The position numbers and the translations under genes were made by a program. From Gracilariopsis chorda (lineage: Eukaryota; Rhodophyta; Florideophyceae; Gracilariales; Gracilariaceae): a stretch of DNA of 64,000 nucleotides. The stretch lies in the NCBI GenBank assembly GCA_003194525.1, contig NBIV01000011.1, positions 434,001 through 498,000 on the forward strand. Reading direction: 5' to 3'. Positions 51,048-61,778 of the stretch are shown here, piece by piece (position 1 is the stretch's first letter; the number at the start of each line of letters is the position of its first letter). Under the pieces are notes generated by a model. That model searched no databases. It saw only the letters and a program-made list of their open reading frames with translations, and was not told where the DNA came from.

Positions 51048-52904
51048 ATGGCCGCTCCGTCCCGGTTCTCCGAGCTTATCAACATGCTCAAGGAGGAATA
51101 TGACCGCGTTAACACCGAAAACGCTGGCTACAAGAACATCCGCGCAGAGTGGAGTCGAAAGGTCGACGAACAAGCCTCCGAGCTCAACTCCATGTTCTCC
51201 GAGTTCCAGGACCTCAAACATAAGCACCAACTCTTCAAGGAACAGTATGAAGCTGAGATCCTTCGTCTCAAGGGTCAAACTCCCCCCGCATCCGCCCCCC
51301 AGTCACAACAACCCCAACAACAGCAACAGCAGCAGCAACAACAACAACAACCCCAACAACCACAACAACCACAACAACCACATCACCCACAACCAGAACC
51401 TCAACAGCCTATCGTGCGCAAACGTCTTTCTCCCTACGCTCCTCTACCGTCCGACACTCAATCCATTCCTCGCATGTTTGCCTCTAGACCTCTTCCGCAT
51501 CAACCTTCCGTCGCGCCCGGACCAACTGCTCAACCACCTGCAGCAGCCCCGCGTACAATCATGTCCGCTTTACCCGCTCCGACAGCGCCAACAGCGCCGG
51601 CACCCATTCCCACCGCAGCGCCTCCTTCCATTCCTACCATAAGCCACAGCACTGCATTACCACGTGCCAACGCACCGCCACCCTCTCTAATGCAGTCCAA
51701 GATGCCCGCCATGAACATTGCGCAACACACCAATCCCGCCCGCGATCCCGCCTCCCTCTCACACCCCATTAAGAAGGACGTTTCCATGTCTGTTCAACAA
51801 CAGTCTTTGAACCCTCCCTCAATGCTTCTTCAATCCGCACCGGGCCCCTTTCAACAAGGCCCAAACAGACCGTCCGTCATCTCTCCGCCCTCTGCTAATC
51901 CACCGCCATCGCAGGCTGAGCACGACTGGTATGTCTTTCAAGGTCACACTCACACGGGCGCACCCGTCAATATGAAGGTTAGCTTGCAACATACCATACC
52001 TTTAGACTCGGTAGTGTGCTGCGTACGCTACAGTTGGGATGGTCAGTTTCTTGCAACTGGATCTAATCACGCTGCTCATATATTTGATGCTAATACGGGA
52101 AACCGCGTCGCTACCTTTTCAAAGGATAACGGCGCTCCGGAAGAACATCACGGCACCGATCGATATGTACGCGCTGTGTGTTTTTCACCGGATGGCAACT
52201 GGCTTATTACCGGCGCTGAAGATCGCATGGTTAGGGTGTGGGATGTGCGTAGTCGTAAGGTTAAGCACCGTTTAATTGGTCATGGTACGGATATTTACTC
52301 TGTCGATGCCAGTGCTAATGGACAATTCATTATATCTGGATCAGGAGATAAGAAGGCCAAGCTATGGAATTTGGAGACTGGAAAGCTCTTGAGTACGCTT
52401 GGAGGCGAGTATGGACCGTCTGACGGTATTACGTCGGTGGCTGTGTCTCCTTCCAGTCAGCATGTTGCTGCAGGTTCGTTGGACAAGATTGTGCGCGTGT
52501 GGGATGTGGAGACTTGTCGATTAGTACGACAGTTTGATGGACACTCGGACTCAGTTTATTCTGTAGCTTTCTCGCCGGATGGACGTCGATTGTTGTCTGG
52601 CTCTTTGGATCGCACGCTCAAGTTGTGGGATCTTGCTATGCCACAGACTTCTAGTTACTGCCGCATGTCGTTCGAGGGACATAAGGACTTTGTTCTGTCG
52701 GTCGCTTTCAGCCCGAACAGTCAGTGGCTTATCTCAGGCTCTAAAGATCGCACGGTTCAGTTTTGGGACCCGCGGCAGCAGAATATGTGCATGATGTTGC
52801 AGGGTCATAAGAATTCGGTTATCAGTATTGCACATAGCCCTATTACTAGGACTCTTGCTACTGGTTCAGGTGACTGTCAATCTCGAACTTGGCTTTACTC
52901 ATAA
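51048..52904 (+). CDS. Tup1-type WD40 transcriptional corepressor
   Basis: A 618-residue protein with Tup1 architecture. Residues about 1-80 form the Tup_N tetramerising helix (FSELINMLKEEYDRVNTENA and EQYEAEILRLKGQ). A poly-Gln/Gln-Pro tract follows (about 85-125), then a Pro-rich linker to about 290. Seven WD40 repeats run from about 310 to 618 (VRVWDVRSRKV, AKLWNLETGKL, VRVWDVETCRL, LKLWDLAM, VQFWDPR, SRTWLYS). Family members bring histone deacetylases and Mediator to DNA-bound repressors. ATG 51048 was chosen over the open but ATG-less upstream frame, since it directly follows the CT-rich leader and begins the conserved helix. Confidence 0.94.
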   Translation: MAAPSRFSELINMLKEEYDRVNTENAGYKNIRAEWSRKVDEQASELNSMFSEFQDLKHKHQLFKEQYEAEILRLKGQTPPASAPQSQQPQQQQQQQQQQQQPQQPQQPQQPHHPQPEPQQPIVRKRLSPYAPLPSDTQSIPRMFASRPLPHQPSVAPGPTAQPPAAAPRTIMSALPAPTAPTAPAPIPTAAPPSIPTISHSTALPRANAPPPSLMQSKMPAMNIAQHTNPARDPASLSHPIKKDVSMSVQQQSLNPPSMLLQSAPGPFQQGPNRPSVISPPSANPPPSQAEHDWYVFQGHTHTGAPVNMKVSLQHTIPLDSVVCCVRYSWDGQFLATGSNHAAHIFDANTGNRVATFSKDNGAPEEHHGTDRYVRAVCFSPDGNWLITGAEDRMVRVWDVRSRKVKHRLIGHGTDIYSVDASANGQFIISGSGDKKAKLWNLETGKLLSTLGGEYGPSDGITSVAVSPSSQHVAAGSLDKIVRVWDVETCRLVRQFDGHSDSVYSVAFSPDGRRLLSGSLDRTLKLWDLAMPQTSSYCRMSFEGHKDFVLSVAFSPNSQWLISGSKDRTVQFWDPRQQNMCMMLQGHKNSVISIAHSPITRTLATGSGDCQSRTWLYS

Positions 52905-55242
52905 GCTTTGTTCTCGGTCGTTGGGACTGGTTTTTTTCTTTCTTTTTGTTTGGTATTGCTATGGAGATTGTGGGAGATGTGCAGTTTGACCAAGTCGGAA
53001 TGATTTGGAAGGTGGAATGTAGAGAGCTGGAGTTTGCGTGTCTTGCTGTGATGGTTGGAGTTCTTATCGTTGTTGTTGTTGTGTAGAGTGCTCTTACTTA
53101 GCGTTCGCATTGTTATTTATACATTGTCAAGAGTGATGCGGTACGTTATTTGTCGAAGAAGGCGTGTCTTGTTGTCGTCGTTGTGTGAACTGGAGAACGC
53201 ATGCTAATGGATCTGGTGTTGTAGCGCTGGATGTGTTGGAAGGGTGTGGGTACTCGGAAATTCATTCTGTACAAGTGTTTTCGAGTGGTATGTGCGGTTC
53301 TGACTCTTAATAGTCCATTTGTGCTCGCCTTTTTCCTTCCCCCTCTATTCTCTGCCTCGCTCTGTCTCCATACCTCTAGCGGTTTGTGAAGATGTGCGAA
53401 ACGCGTTCGTTGCAGAAAGCAAGGCAATAAACATAGAAATTTGAAAGAAAGCGTAGTCAACAGCAAAGAAGTCGCAGAGAAACGTGTGGTTTGAGTACTT
53501 GGATTGCGATCTCCGTGCGTGTCTCAAGTTGGTGCTGCACCCGTATCGCCAACGAAGCGCCTATTCCTGCCCGTGGCCGCACTGCTTTCACGGCGCACGC
53601 GCGTTTGCTACCGCTTGCTTGTGCAGTTTGCGATACTTGCTGTCAGCTTCTTCCTCCTCGTTCGCCACGCGAATTTACGTGGCTACGCCGCTGCGGTTGC
53701 GATATTTTGTGTATGCTTCACTAGATGCGCGTGCATGCTTGTTCACATGCTTGCAGTGCTTGTGATCGCGCTTCGTTGCGTCCGTCGTTTGATACTTTTG
53801 AGCTTTGTGCTTCACAGGTTTGTATGAGCTGTTTTGGTTGTGTCTCCGTGCTTTGACACGCAGCTGCCGCCAAACGATATGCTGTATGAAATGCTGCGTT
53901 TTCATGCGCAGTTGGTTTGTAGATACCGACCGTAACCTTCTACCCCTCTAACTCTCCAAAAGGTACAGGTACCTACAGTAGCCACAGAGATAGGGTTAGA
54001 AGGCTACCCAAGTTCATTGTTGCATACGTCACCTACCCCATATATTCCTTGCACAACCCCATCTTTTAAAACTTACGGCGCGATCTTGGTTGAAGACGTT
54101 GAGTTTATTTTAACCAGTAAGCTTTATATTTCTCGAATAGATTAAAGAGATCGTCACAAGAACATCCTCACCGCTGTCCGAAATTCAACAGCATGCCACA
54201 GCCTCTCGTAGCCGCACATATGAATAGTTCTATTCATGTCGTACTCAGTCGTAGGTATCGACTGGAGAAAAGGGTTAAGGGTTACAATATAACAAGGAAT
54301 CTTCTACGGTGTATTCGATACCTTCTCTGTTCCTACCAACTGGTAGACTATGCTTACAACCTTTTTTTTTACCCACCACCAGCTGTGGAAAACTCGAGAA
54401 ACCAATTTCATTGCAGGGGCGATTGCACTTCTGCAAACGCTCGTGAGCTTTGGCCTTCGACAGAATGCCTTTCGATTGTAACTTTAGCGCAGTTCATCGA
54501 ATCGGTAACCTTACTGTACCTTTGTATCACAATGTAGTGTACTGTATTACAAAGCGTAACCGCGATAAAAATATCCTACCGGCAATTCGCTCTCAAGTTT
54601 TTAGCTAACCCTTTAAGGGGCGTTCTAATGTCCCTAGTAAACTCAGATAACCTTCCCTTCGTAAACTTACCTTCGCCAAAGCCTACCGCAAGAGGACATG
54701 AGTCAAATCATCTGACGGTAAGGCTACACCATCAGAAACATCAATTGATCTCCGAAATGCTGATACCGAGCGCAACGTAAGAAACCAAGAAACCCCTTTG
54801 TAGATCTTGTCTGCCGTTCCGTTGGTACCAGGTTACCATTACCTGCCGAGTGAACCATCGAAAACTGCAAATCACTCTACTTAGTTCAGAAGTGTAGACA
54901 GCAAAGCCGTGCAGTGGTGATGTCATGTCTATTGTGAACCGTGTCACGGTAGGTGTCACGAATCCAAAAAGTCAGAAACGTAAGACGTCAGTCTCCTCAT
55001 TAGCCTTAGAAACTATAATCCAGTATTCTCCACAGATTGACAAGTAGCCGGTATTCTGGTTTGCATTACGAAACATCGTCAAGCGTATGACTACCCACAC
55101 ACTCTTCAGCAACCTGCGTTTGTAATACAACCTTTGTGATACTCTGCAACGTTCTCCTCTCCTTTCTTGGCGAGTTACCCTTTCTCCATATTTCACTCGC
55201 CGCTCATCACTCTTTCTTTTCTGTAATCTTGTTACTGATAAT
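52905..55242. other. Gene-free stretch of 2.3 kb
   Basis: No gene is supported. It holds the densest TACCC/GGTA/CTTCTACC motif clusters in the window (53928-54012, 54255-54340, 54500-54680). Confidence 0.5.
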
Positions 55243-55647
55243 ATGCCTTTTCAACCTCTGCGAATCACCCACCCAAAAGACTGTATGATATGTCTTGAGA
55301 AGCTGGAAGAAGAAGTAACTGAGCTGCATTGCAAACATGTGTATCACACTAAATGCCTTCAGCCAGTTTACAACCCACCACCTGTTCTTACTACTACGAG
55401 AGATCGCAATGGTGATCCGGTGGAAGTTTATGAGATTCCGCCGCCAGGAACATGTCCTTGCTGCAGAGAACAGATTGATGAAACAAAGTGGAGAACGTGG
55501 TCTTCATATTCGAACACAAAAGCGGAAATCAATCTAGAATTGTTATCAGAGAAGGAACGAAAACTTGTGCTGAAGCGTCGCAAAAAAAATGCGAAGCGCA
55601 GAGAGCGACGTATGCGGAAGATTGGTGTTCGGGAGATGGAGCATTGA
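55243..55647 (+). CDS. Small RING-finger protein (putative E3 ubiquitin ligase)
   Basis: A 134-residue protein. The RING begins CMICLEKLEEEV, continues with LHCKHVYHTKCLQ (C-x-H...H-x-x-C, H2 type), and closes with CPCCRE. Between the third and fourth metal pairs sits an insertion of about 35 residues with PPP and charged segments, longer than in classical RING-H2 domains. The C-terminal 45 residues are strongly basic (KRRKKNAKRRERRMRK), fitting nuclear targeting or RNA/nucleosome contact. No substrate can be inferred. Confidence 0.85.
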   Translation: MPFQPLRITHPKDCMICLEKLEEEVTELHCKHVYHTKCLQPVYNPPPVLTTTRDRNGDPVEVYEIPPPGTCPCCREQIDETKWRTWSSYSNTKAEINLELLSEKERKLVLKRRKKNAKRRERRMRKIGVREMEH

Positions 55648-55869
55648 GGAGAATGAGAAGTGTATTCGTTTCAACTAAAATGAAATTTGTGAAGTCTCAG
55701 CAGGTCCCTGCAACAACTGGGATATACCTTTACAAGGACTGTTCTTCTGTACGGTCGATAATCTCCCCTCCTTCTGCAGCTAACGCGTCACACTTGTTGA
55801 TAAAGCAAAGAAATGGTCGCAAATCTGGTTCAGTCCCGGAGCTGGAGCTTTGTTCATATATTAGATAGA

Positions 55870-56430
55870 TCATAGTGATCTGACACGAAGATCTTCGCTA
55901 ACGTTGAGCGGGTCCACGCCATTCGACGCGCGGTTTGCGCCGCCGCCGCCGATGTCCACCACATGGTCGCACTGCCGCCTCACCAGCGTTCGCAGCCCGC
56001 GCCCTTCGCTGCCCACCACAACAGCCGTGCGTTGCCGTCACGAAAGCCGCGTCAGGGCCTCGCCGCCGTCGCCGGCAAGTGCCACCACTCGCCACCCGTC
56101 CGTTCTCAACCGGGCCAGCGTCCTCGATAGACTGCTCGTGGCAAACGTCTCAACCATGTCCGCCACCCCGGCAGACGTCTTGCACACCGTCGCGTTAAGC
56201 AGTGCGCAGTTTTTTTCCGACAACACCACTGCATCAGCGCCTAGAAACAGCGCAGACCAAAGTGCAGCACCCACGTTATGCGGATCACTCACTTCATCCA
56301 GCACCAAGATCACCCCTTCAAATCCAGCCTGTAGAAGTTCCACCTCCGTTCCATACTTGAGCGCAATCGTTTGAACAACAACTCTTTGGTGTTTTTGATG
56401 ACCAAACAATTCATTTAACAGCCCTTTATC
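55870..56430 (-). pseudogene. Broken SpoU/TrmH-family rRNA 2'-O-methyltransferase (MRM1-like)
   Basis: The minus strand encodes a SpoU-type domain: the pre-domain HQ motif (LFGHQKHQRVVV), motif 1 LDEVSDPHNVGAALWSA, GADAVVLSE, NATVCKTSAGVADM, WRVVALAG, motif 2 VVVGSEGRGLRTLV and a decayed motif 3 (DPLNVSED for the usual SLNVSVA). An in-frame TGA interrupts it between motifs 1 and 2, near 56036. Nothing of the usual C-terminal helix follows motif 3. The N-terminal part is missing: homology stops near 56430, where the LINE fragment begins on the other strand. It is therefore a remnant of a host gene whose working copy should lie elsewhere. Confidence 0.8.
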
Positions 56431-56434
56431 CATG

Positions 56435-57475
56435 CTCGGGGTGGGTACCACGTGTGGAGCAGAGGCAATTCCCCACATTCTCAGAGCAGTCACAGACAAG
56501 CTGCGTCGAGAAGACTTGGTGCTGCTTACCATTGACGCCAAGAATGCATTCAATTCAATAGAACGCGGAAAGCTCCTACAGGCCGCAACAACCCATTGTC
56601 CCGGAATTTCTCGGTTCGTCCACTTCTGTTACCAGCACCCCATGCCACTGCACTTTGGAGACTTTGCGATTTACAGCAAGCAGGGAACACAACAGGGAGA
56701 CCCGCTAAGCCCTCTCTTATTTGTACTCACACTTCACCCACTGGTTCTGCTTTTTTAGGAGCGTTTCAAACCAATACTCAACCTTTTCTACGCAGATGAC
56801 GGCAACGTTCTTATCAACCGGGATGATGCAGCTCCATTCCTGACAGCTCTGTTACAGGAGGGGATAAAGATCGGTTTCGTCCCAAACATGAAGAAAACCA
56901 AAGCCTGGTGGTGGCGAGTGCCACAAATCTCCGGCTTCCCCGCTCAAATCACTAATGAGCACGCCATTTCAATACTTGGGACAGCAATCGGCCACGGCAA
57001 TGCGGTCCGCGACATCTTAGCGTCTAAAAGACAAAATCAGACAAAAATGTTGGAGTCGCTTGCTAGCCTCAATGATACCAACATGGCCCTTACTCTTCTC
57101 CGCTTTTGTGCAAGCGCATGCAAAGTTATATACACTCTTCGAACCACTCCGCCGCATATTACCATATGTCCAACGTTGCTGCGATCTCGTCGAAAAGAGC
57201 GCCGTTCCTCCTCGCGAAATGACCACGACGCACACCTCACATACCGCACCCCGCTTCTGCATCTGTGCGCTAATGCGCTGCGCTACGTACGTAACACTGC
57301 AGCTCCGACGCTCACAAATGCCGCCTGCATCTCGTCCACTGCCCCTGCTTGGAGTGCACACCGCGACAGCTCGCTCTCGTCTGGCGTCGTGCCCACCGTT
57401 CGCTTCTCATCTCCCTTCATCTCGCCGTCGTCCCGCGCATGTTAGCAAACAACGTGAGTGGGCAGACATGCATTG
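56435..57475 (+). mobile_element. Broken LINE (non-LTR) reverse transcriptase fragment
   Basis: Reverse transcriptase motifs occur in order: LTIDAKNAFNS (motif A Asp), GTQQGDPLSPLLF (motif B), FYADDGNVL (motif C), and a G-x-x-x-N-x-x-KTK block (motif D). An in-frame TAG lies between B and C near 56756. The coding look fades after about 57000-57200. The 5' part of the element, including any endonuclease, is absent, as expected of a 5'-truncated LINE copy. Its left edge abuts the methyltransferase remnant on the opposite strand at about 56430. I saw no poly-A tail or target-site duplication that I could defend. Confidence 0.8.
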
Positions 57476-57488
57476 AGCTTGTTTAGCT

Positions 57489-59874
57489 TCATAGTCTGTT
57501 TTGGATTAGGGGTTTTGAGACAACCAGCAGAGAAATGTCAATCTTGTTCTGTAGCTGATCAGATATGGTTTGCTTAACTGTATCGATGGCTTTTTGCAGA
57601 TCTTGCTTCGACAGAAGTCCTAGAGACGTCGAAATGACGTTGGCAACGAGCCGACAATTGTCTCGACCGACCAATTCAACTCTTTTGCAATCCATTTTGT
57701 CAAAGTTCTTTGCACCAGCTTCTCCCATGTTTCTCTGAAGGTCTGGTACAAGAAGGTCTACTTGATGACTCTTGCGGTGTAGCAAGCTTACTACTTTGAT
57801 CATATGGCCACGTGAAACAAGCCATCCAAGAGGAATTCCAGTTACGCGAGACATTTCCATGTAGTTCGTCAACGCCAACAATTTATCCATGAGCTTGACA
57901 GGCAGTAGGGCATCCTTCAAACAATATACCGCCAACCTCCGGCGCGTCTGCTCATCACCATTCTGTAGAGCTGAAATGATGCTGTAATGGACATGTTCTT
58001 TCTGCTGGCCAAGAAACTCTGCTGAAACCGAGTTCAGTGAGTACGACCGCAGCTTATACTCCCTAGTAATCAACTGCAACATATCAAATACTGTTCGTCC
58101 ATGCAACGAAAACGACCGTGACTCAAGTGTCCCGAATGCCGAAGAACTCATCCGAATCTTTCTCATTGCCGTTTTTGCCCTTCACAATCGCCCTAGGAAA
58201 GGAAAATCGTTGGGCGCTAACTCTTTCGCGCGGTCCAGTAGATAAGGAAGGTCGAAATTCACGATGTTGTATCCAGTAAGAATATATGGGTCTGTAACTC
58301 GTACAAACTCTCTCCAAGCGGAGGGCATCGAGCTTTCATCTTCAAACGAAAGCACATCAGCCCCTACAATACAAGCGCAGCTTTTGAGCGTGAACACGAC
58401 TTATGCGACAGGTTTCGGTTGCCCATAGTCCCACACATAGTTGGCAATGTGGATGACCCCTATCGTGTTGCGGTTCTCTGAAAATTCCTCTCCGGCCATC
58501 GGAGTCAACAGTTTCTTCCAGCAGTCACAACATGAACTGAACAGCGTCCAGGCTTTTGGAAAGCCCCGGGGGATAGGATGTATCATTGCTTTTATCTTCA
58601 GTGATCCACTGCTGCCACTGATCATCTTCGATATCGTAGGATAAGGCGTCAAACACTTTTCCAGATATAATCTGATCTTCATAGCTCATCTGCATGGAAT
58701 CTAGAGCCTTCTTATGGTGATGACACAGAGCTCTGCTATACAGAAAAACGCTGAAGTGCTCAAATTGTTCACAGCCTGGGATAGTCGCAAGGCTTTTCCT
58801 GCGTTTCAATATACCAGCCTCATCCAGACCATCAGTAGACGACAAAGACATGGACTTGTGCGCAAAGGAAAGCAGGGATTGCAAAGGTGTAGGAGGTGGT
58901 TGTGCGGGTGACTCCTGCGGCGACTTGGTGTGCGTTGGAGGTTTCTCGGGGTCGCTGTGTCCACCGCTCCCGGGTTTACGTGAGTATTCGCGAGGGGATC
59001 GCGGTCTTGGTCGGGAATTGTCGGATTCGTGACCTTCGTCGTCGGAATCTGTGGTAATGATGTGGGCTTTCCGCCGTCTTCGCGCAGAGGATATCGGCAA
59101 GATGACAATGCCACAGCGCAGACGGCCGGCCAGACTACTAGTCCCGTGCCGTCCATAGGATTTACACCCCTCTTCACACCAAAACAGTTCAGTGTTTCCA
59201 AGCGCAGACCGCTGCGTTATTCGGAAGGTGCAACACCAGTTCGGTCTGCGTCAAAAATGCTGCCTGTGCCGAGGATCACCAGACAAGGCGAAATAAACCC
59301 AGATAGTGAAGATTTGAATGCTGGACAAGAACACCACATAATATCATGAAGAACGCCAAGAAACTCGCTGACTCCTCGGAACGCTAAGCGAATCACTGTC
59401 GGTTATATGGCTGATGCCGACGACACCCCAGAAGGAAGTGCTCCAAAGACCAAGGAATCTGATTCCTCTGTTAAACTCACGAGTATACTCCGGAAGCCCA
59501 AACGAAATAGCCTCTCCAACTCAGACAGTAGCCCGATGAATGATGGGAAGAAATACATTGGGCGAATATCAGGTAGTGAAGAGTTTAGGTGGGCTCATTC
59601 ACGCCCATCAACCTGGAGCAAGAAGCAAGGTCTTGATTAATCTGTGACCACGCAAGAGAACACTATTTCCTTGTTCAGTGACTCCAAACAACCGAAGAAT
59701 TGCTGAACCATTCCGTTCTGTGGCGTAATCGTCGGACACGTCAACTTGCATGACTACCAAGGGGTCTGCTTGAGGATTGAGATTCGGCAGCGGTGGACGT
59801 CTCCATACATCCCGAACCTTAACAGTTTGAAGGTCGGAAGCTCCCATCTCTCCCCAGTTACACTTGGTACACAA
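57489..59874 (-). pseudogene. POLD1: Broken, internally deleted DNA polymerase delta catalytic subunit
   Basis: Pieces of B-family Pol delta lie in order on the minus strand. First is an N-terminal piece (59800-59625: VWRRPPLPNLNPQADPL, ILRLFGVTEQGNSV). Around 58530-58440 is a decayed Exo I region (GRRGIF, then a shifted frame with IHIANYVWDYGQPKP). At 58397-58182 is FTLKSCACIVGADVLSFED with TGYNIVNFDLPYLLDRA (Exo II). From 58166 come [19 protein letters not shown] and [12 protein letters not shown] (Exo III). At LLVPDLQRN the frame jumps to thumb sequence ([17 protein letters not shown]), so the palm with motifs A, B and C is gone. About 1 kb of unrelated sequence (58560-59600) separates the first two pieces. 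It contains a 191-codon minus frame of unknown origin (59100-58525). Confidence 0.8.
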
Positions 59875-60183
59875 AGAATCACCCCCACAGGAATTGCTAG
59901 GCCGAGAAACACAATCCCGAGTTCTAGCAGCTCTTTGCCAAGAAGGCCTTTGTTAAGGACGATTTTCGCGCGAAACCGGTGCATCCAAAAACATGTGGTG
60001 CCATAGTCATCGATAAACTCGAATCAGATACAAACGTACTGTACCTTCGTGAAAACAGTTAAAAATCATTCGAAAGCCACTAAGACCATCTCCAGCAGTG
60101 AAATAAACGCCAGACCACACACACACGCAACAGAAGTACGTCGCAAACTGAGATATAGTGCTAGCCATCGTCATCCCCAAAGC
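59875..60183. other. Upstream region of the tyrosine recombinase gene
   Basis: No separate gene. The recombinase frame is open from 60049 but has no ATG before 60184. Confidence 0.4.
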
Positions 60184-61443
60184 ATGTCCGTTCCCAGCAG
60201 CGTTTCAACACGCGTTCGAAAAGGGAGAGGTTCAAAGAGGCCAAACCTTAGTCTCAGCGGCGATGAAAGACTCCGTGCTCCATACGAACTTGTGTCTTCT
60301 GCTTGCAGTGCTTCTACTAAGTCCAACATAAAGCTCGCTTTGAAAGTAATTACAGATTACGCCAAGATCAAACAAGCTCCTGATCCTATTAGAGTAACGC
60401 CGTCCAGTTCAACCTTTGTTTTGAATCTATTAGCGGACTACTGCCAATTTGGGAAGCCAAACAGCCTGAAGAACGATGCAATGAATGCGTTAATACAAGG
60501 CTTGAGACACGTTTACTCTCAAAATGGTCACAGCAGGACATGGTTTGTTGATGAAGCAAATTCGAAAGCTCATGGAAACCCTTTAATAGGCAATCCCGAG
60601 CTCGATGCGTTACGAAGATCACACAGAGTGCATCTTGCGCATTATGGTGTTGTAACATTGCGCTCACAGCCTATAACGGTTGAGCAGGTTTGTGATCACG
60701 CCGAGAAGTACTGGTATAGTGGTCATCAGCGATCTGTCAACATAATGGATGTTCTTCTTCATTCTATTATAGTCATTGGTTTAAACTTGGGACTGCGTTA
60801 TGATGAAGTTTCTAAGCTTAAAGTTGAAAATGTGTCTGTGGGATCCGGTGGATGCACTCTTATTATAAATGAGTCTGTAAAGAATTCTACCAAGCAGAGG
60901 ATTTACAAACTTAGAGACTGGGCAGGGAACACGGCTTTACGATTTTCATTGCTCATGGATCCTTTTGTTGCAATTTACTCCTGGTTGATGTTGCGTGGGA
61001 GCTCACGAGGACCTTTGTTTTGCGATGTACGAACTTCAGCAGGTGGAAATGTTCTTGACCATTCTCGGCACTGGAGCGCAAAAAAGTTCACGGAGTTCCT
61101 TCAACGGCGATTACTCTCAATAGGCGTTAGCGAAGGTGAGGTTAAAATGTACTCTGGACATTCCATCAAAAGGGGAGCAGTTCAGCTGTATCGATCGCTA
61201 GGTCTCAGAGATGAAGCGATCATGGAGATAATTCAGATGACTGGTCATCATGCATACGCAAACTATTGTGCGGCATATAACGACTGTGCCCCTCAATCTC
61301 TTCCTCGCTTTACATCTGTATCAGAGTACATCAGGCACGCCGAGAAGATATCCATAGAGTCAGATATTATTCACGATAGTGTGGCTTTTCAAGCGTTCAT
61401 GACAGACGTTTATGAACAGCAAACTGACGCACAGCATCATTAA
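60184..61443 (+). CDS. Tyrosine recombinase (Crypton-like integrase)
   Basis: A 419-residue DNA strand-exchange enzyme. The N-terminal half contains a SAM-like helical core-binding region (about 35-130: SNIKLALKVITDYAKIK, FVLNLLADYC). The catalytic domain carries Arg205 in LGLRYDEVSKL, His326 in SGHSIKRGAVQLYR, His355 in MTGHHAY, and a nucleophile Tyr at 361 or, by spacing from the His, 365 (NYCAAY). The usual H-x-x-R of box II reads H-S-I-K-R: Lys329 stands where Arg is normal, with Arg next to it. The frame is complete and undamaged. The fold resembles eukaryotic Crypton/Ngaro-type recombinases; no reverse transcriptase is linked. It lies 335 bp upstream of the hairpin array. Confidence 0.85.
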   Translation: MSVPSSVSTRVRKGRGSKRPNLSLSGDERLRAPYELVSSACSASTKSNIKLALKVITDYAKIKQAPDPIRVTPSSSTFVLNLLADYCQFGKPNSLKNDAMNALIQGLRHVYSQNGHSRTWFVDEANSKAHGNPLIGNPELDALRRSHRVHLAHYGVVTLRSQPITVEQVCDHAEKYWYSGHQRSVNIMDVLLHSIIVIGLNLGLRYDEVSKLKVENVSVGSGGCTLIINESVKNSTKQRIYKLRDWAGNTALRFSLLMDPFVAIYSWLMLRGSSRGPLFCDVRTSAGGNVLDHSRHWSAKKFTEFLQRRLLSIGVSEGEVKMYSGHSIKRGAVQLYRSLGLRDEAIMEIIQMTGHHAYANYCAAYNDCAPQSLPRFTSVSEYIRHAEKISIESDIIHDSVAFQAFMTDVYEQQTDAQHH

Positions 61444-61778
61444 ACACGTTTTCTAATACAAACAACTTCTTTAGGTCCTGTCAGGTGGAGTAGTCTACCA
61501 CACCTCTATCTAACCAAGATAAGAATAAGTATATCTACGCCACATAATCAGTACTAACAATCGAACAGCTACTTACATAGACGTAAACAAAAGCGGTAAG
61601 ATTTAAACGATGTGGCGTATATTTCCAAAGTTAGGGATAAGAAAGCACTAGAGAGGCCACACGAATCATGTAGAATACATAAAAGAGCCTCCGAAAAACA
61701 GAGGAGGTACGCAACGTAAAACAAACCACTTCAATACAAGATTTGCCACATATATCATTCTCCTGAAAAGCAATGGAA
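61444..61778. other. Spacer between recombinase and hairpin array
   Basis: AT-rich 335 bp with no gene seen. It probably includes the recombinase 3' end. Confidence 0.5.
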
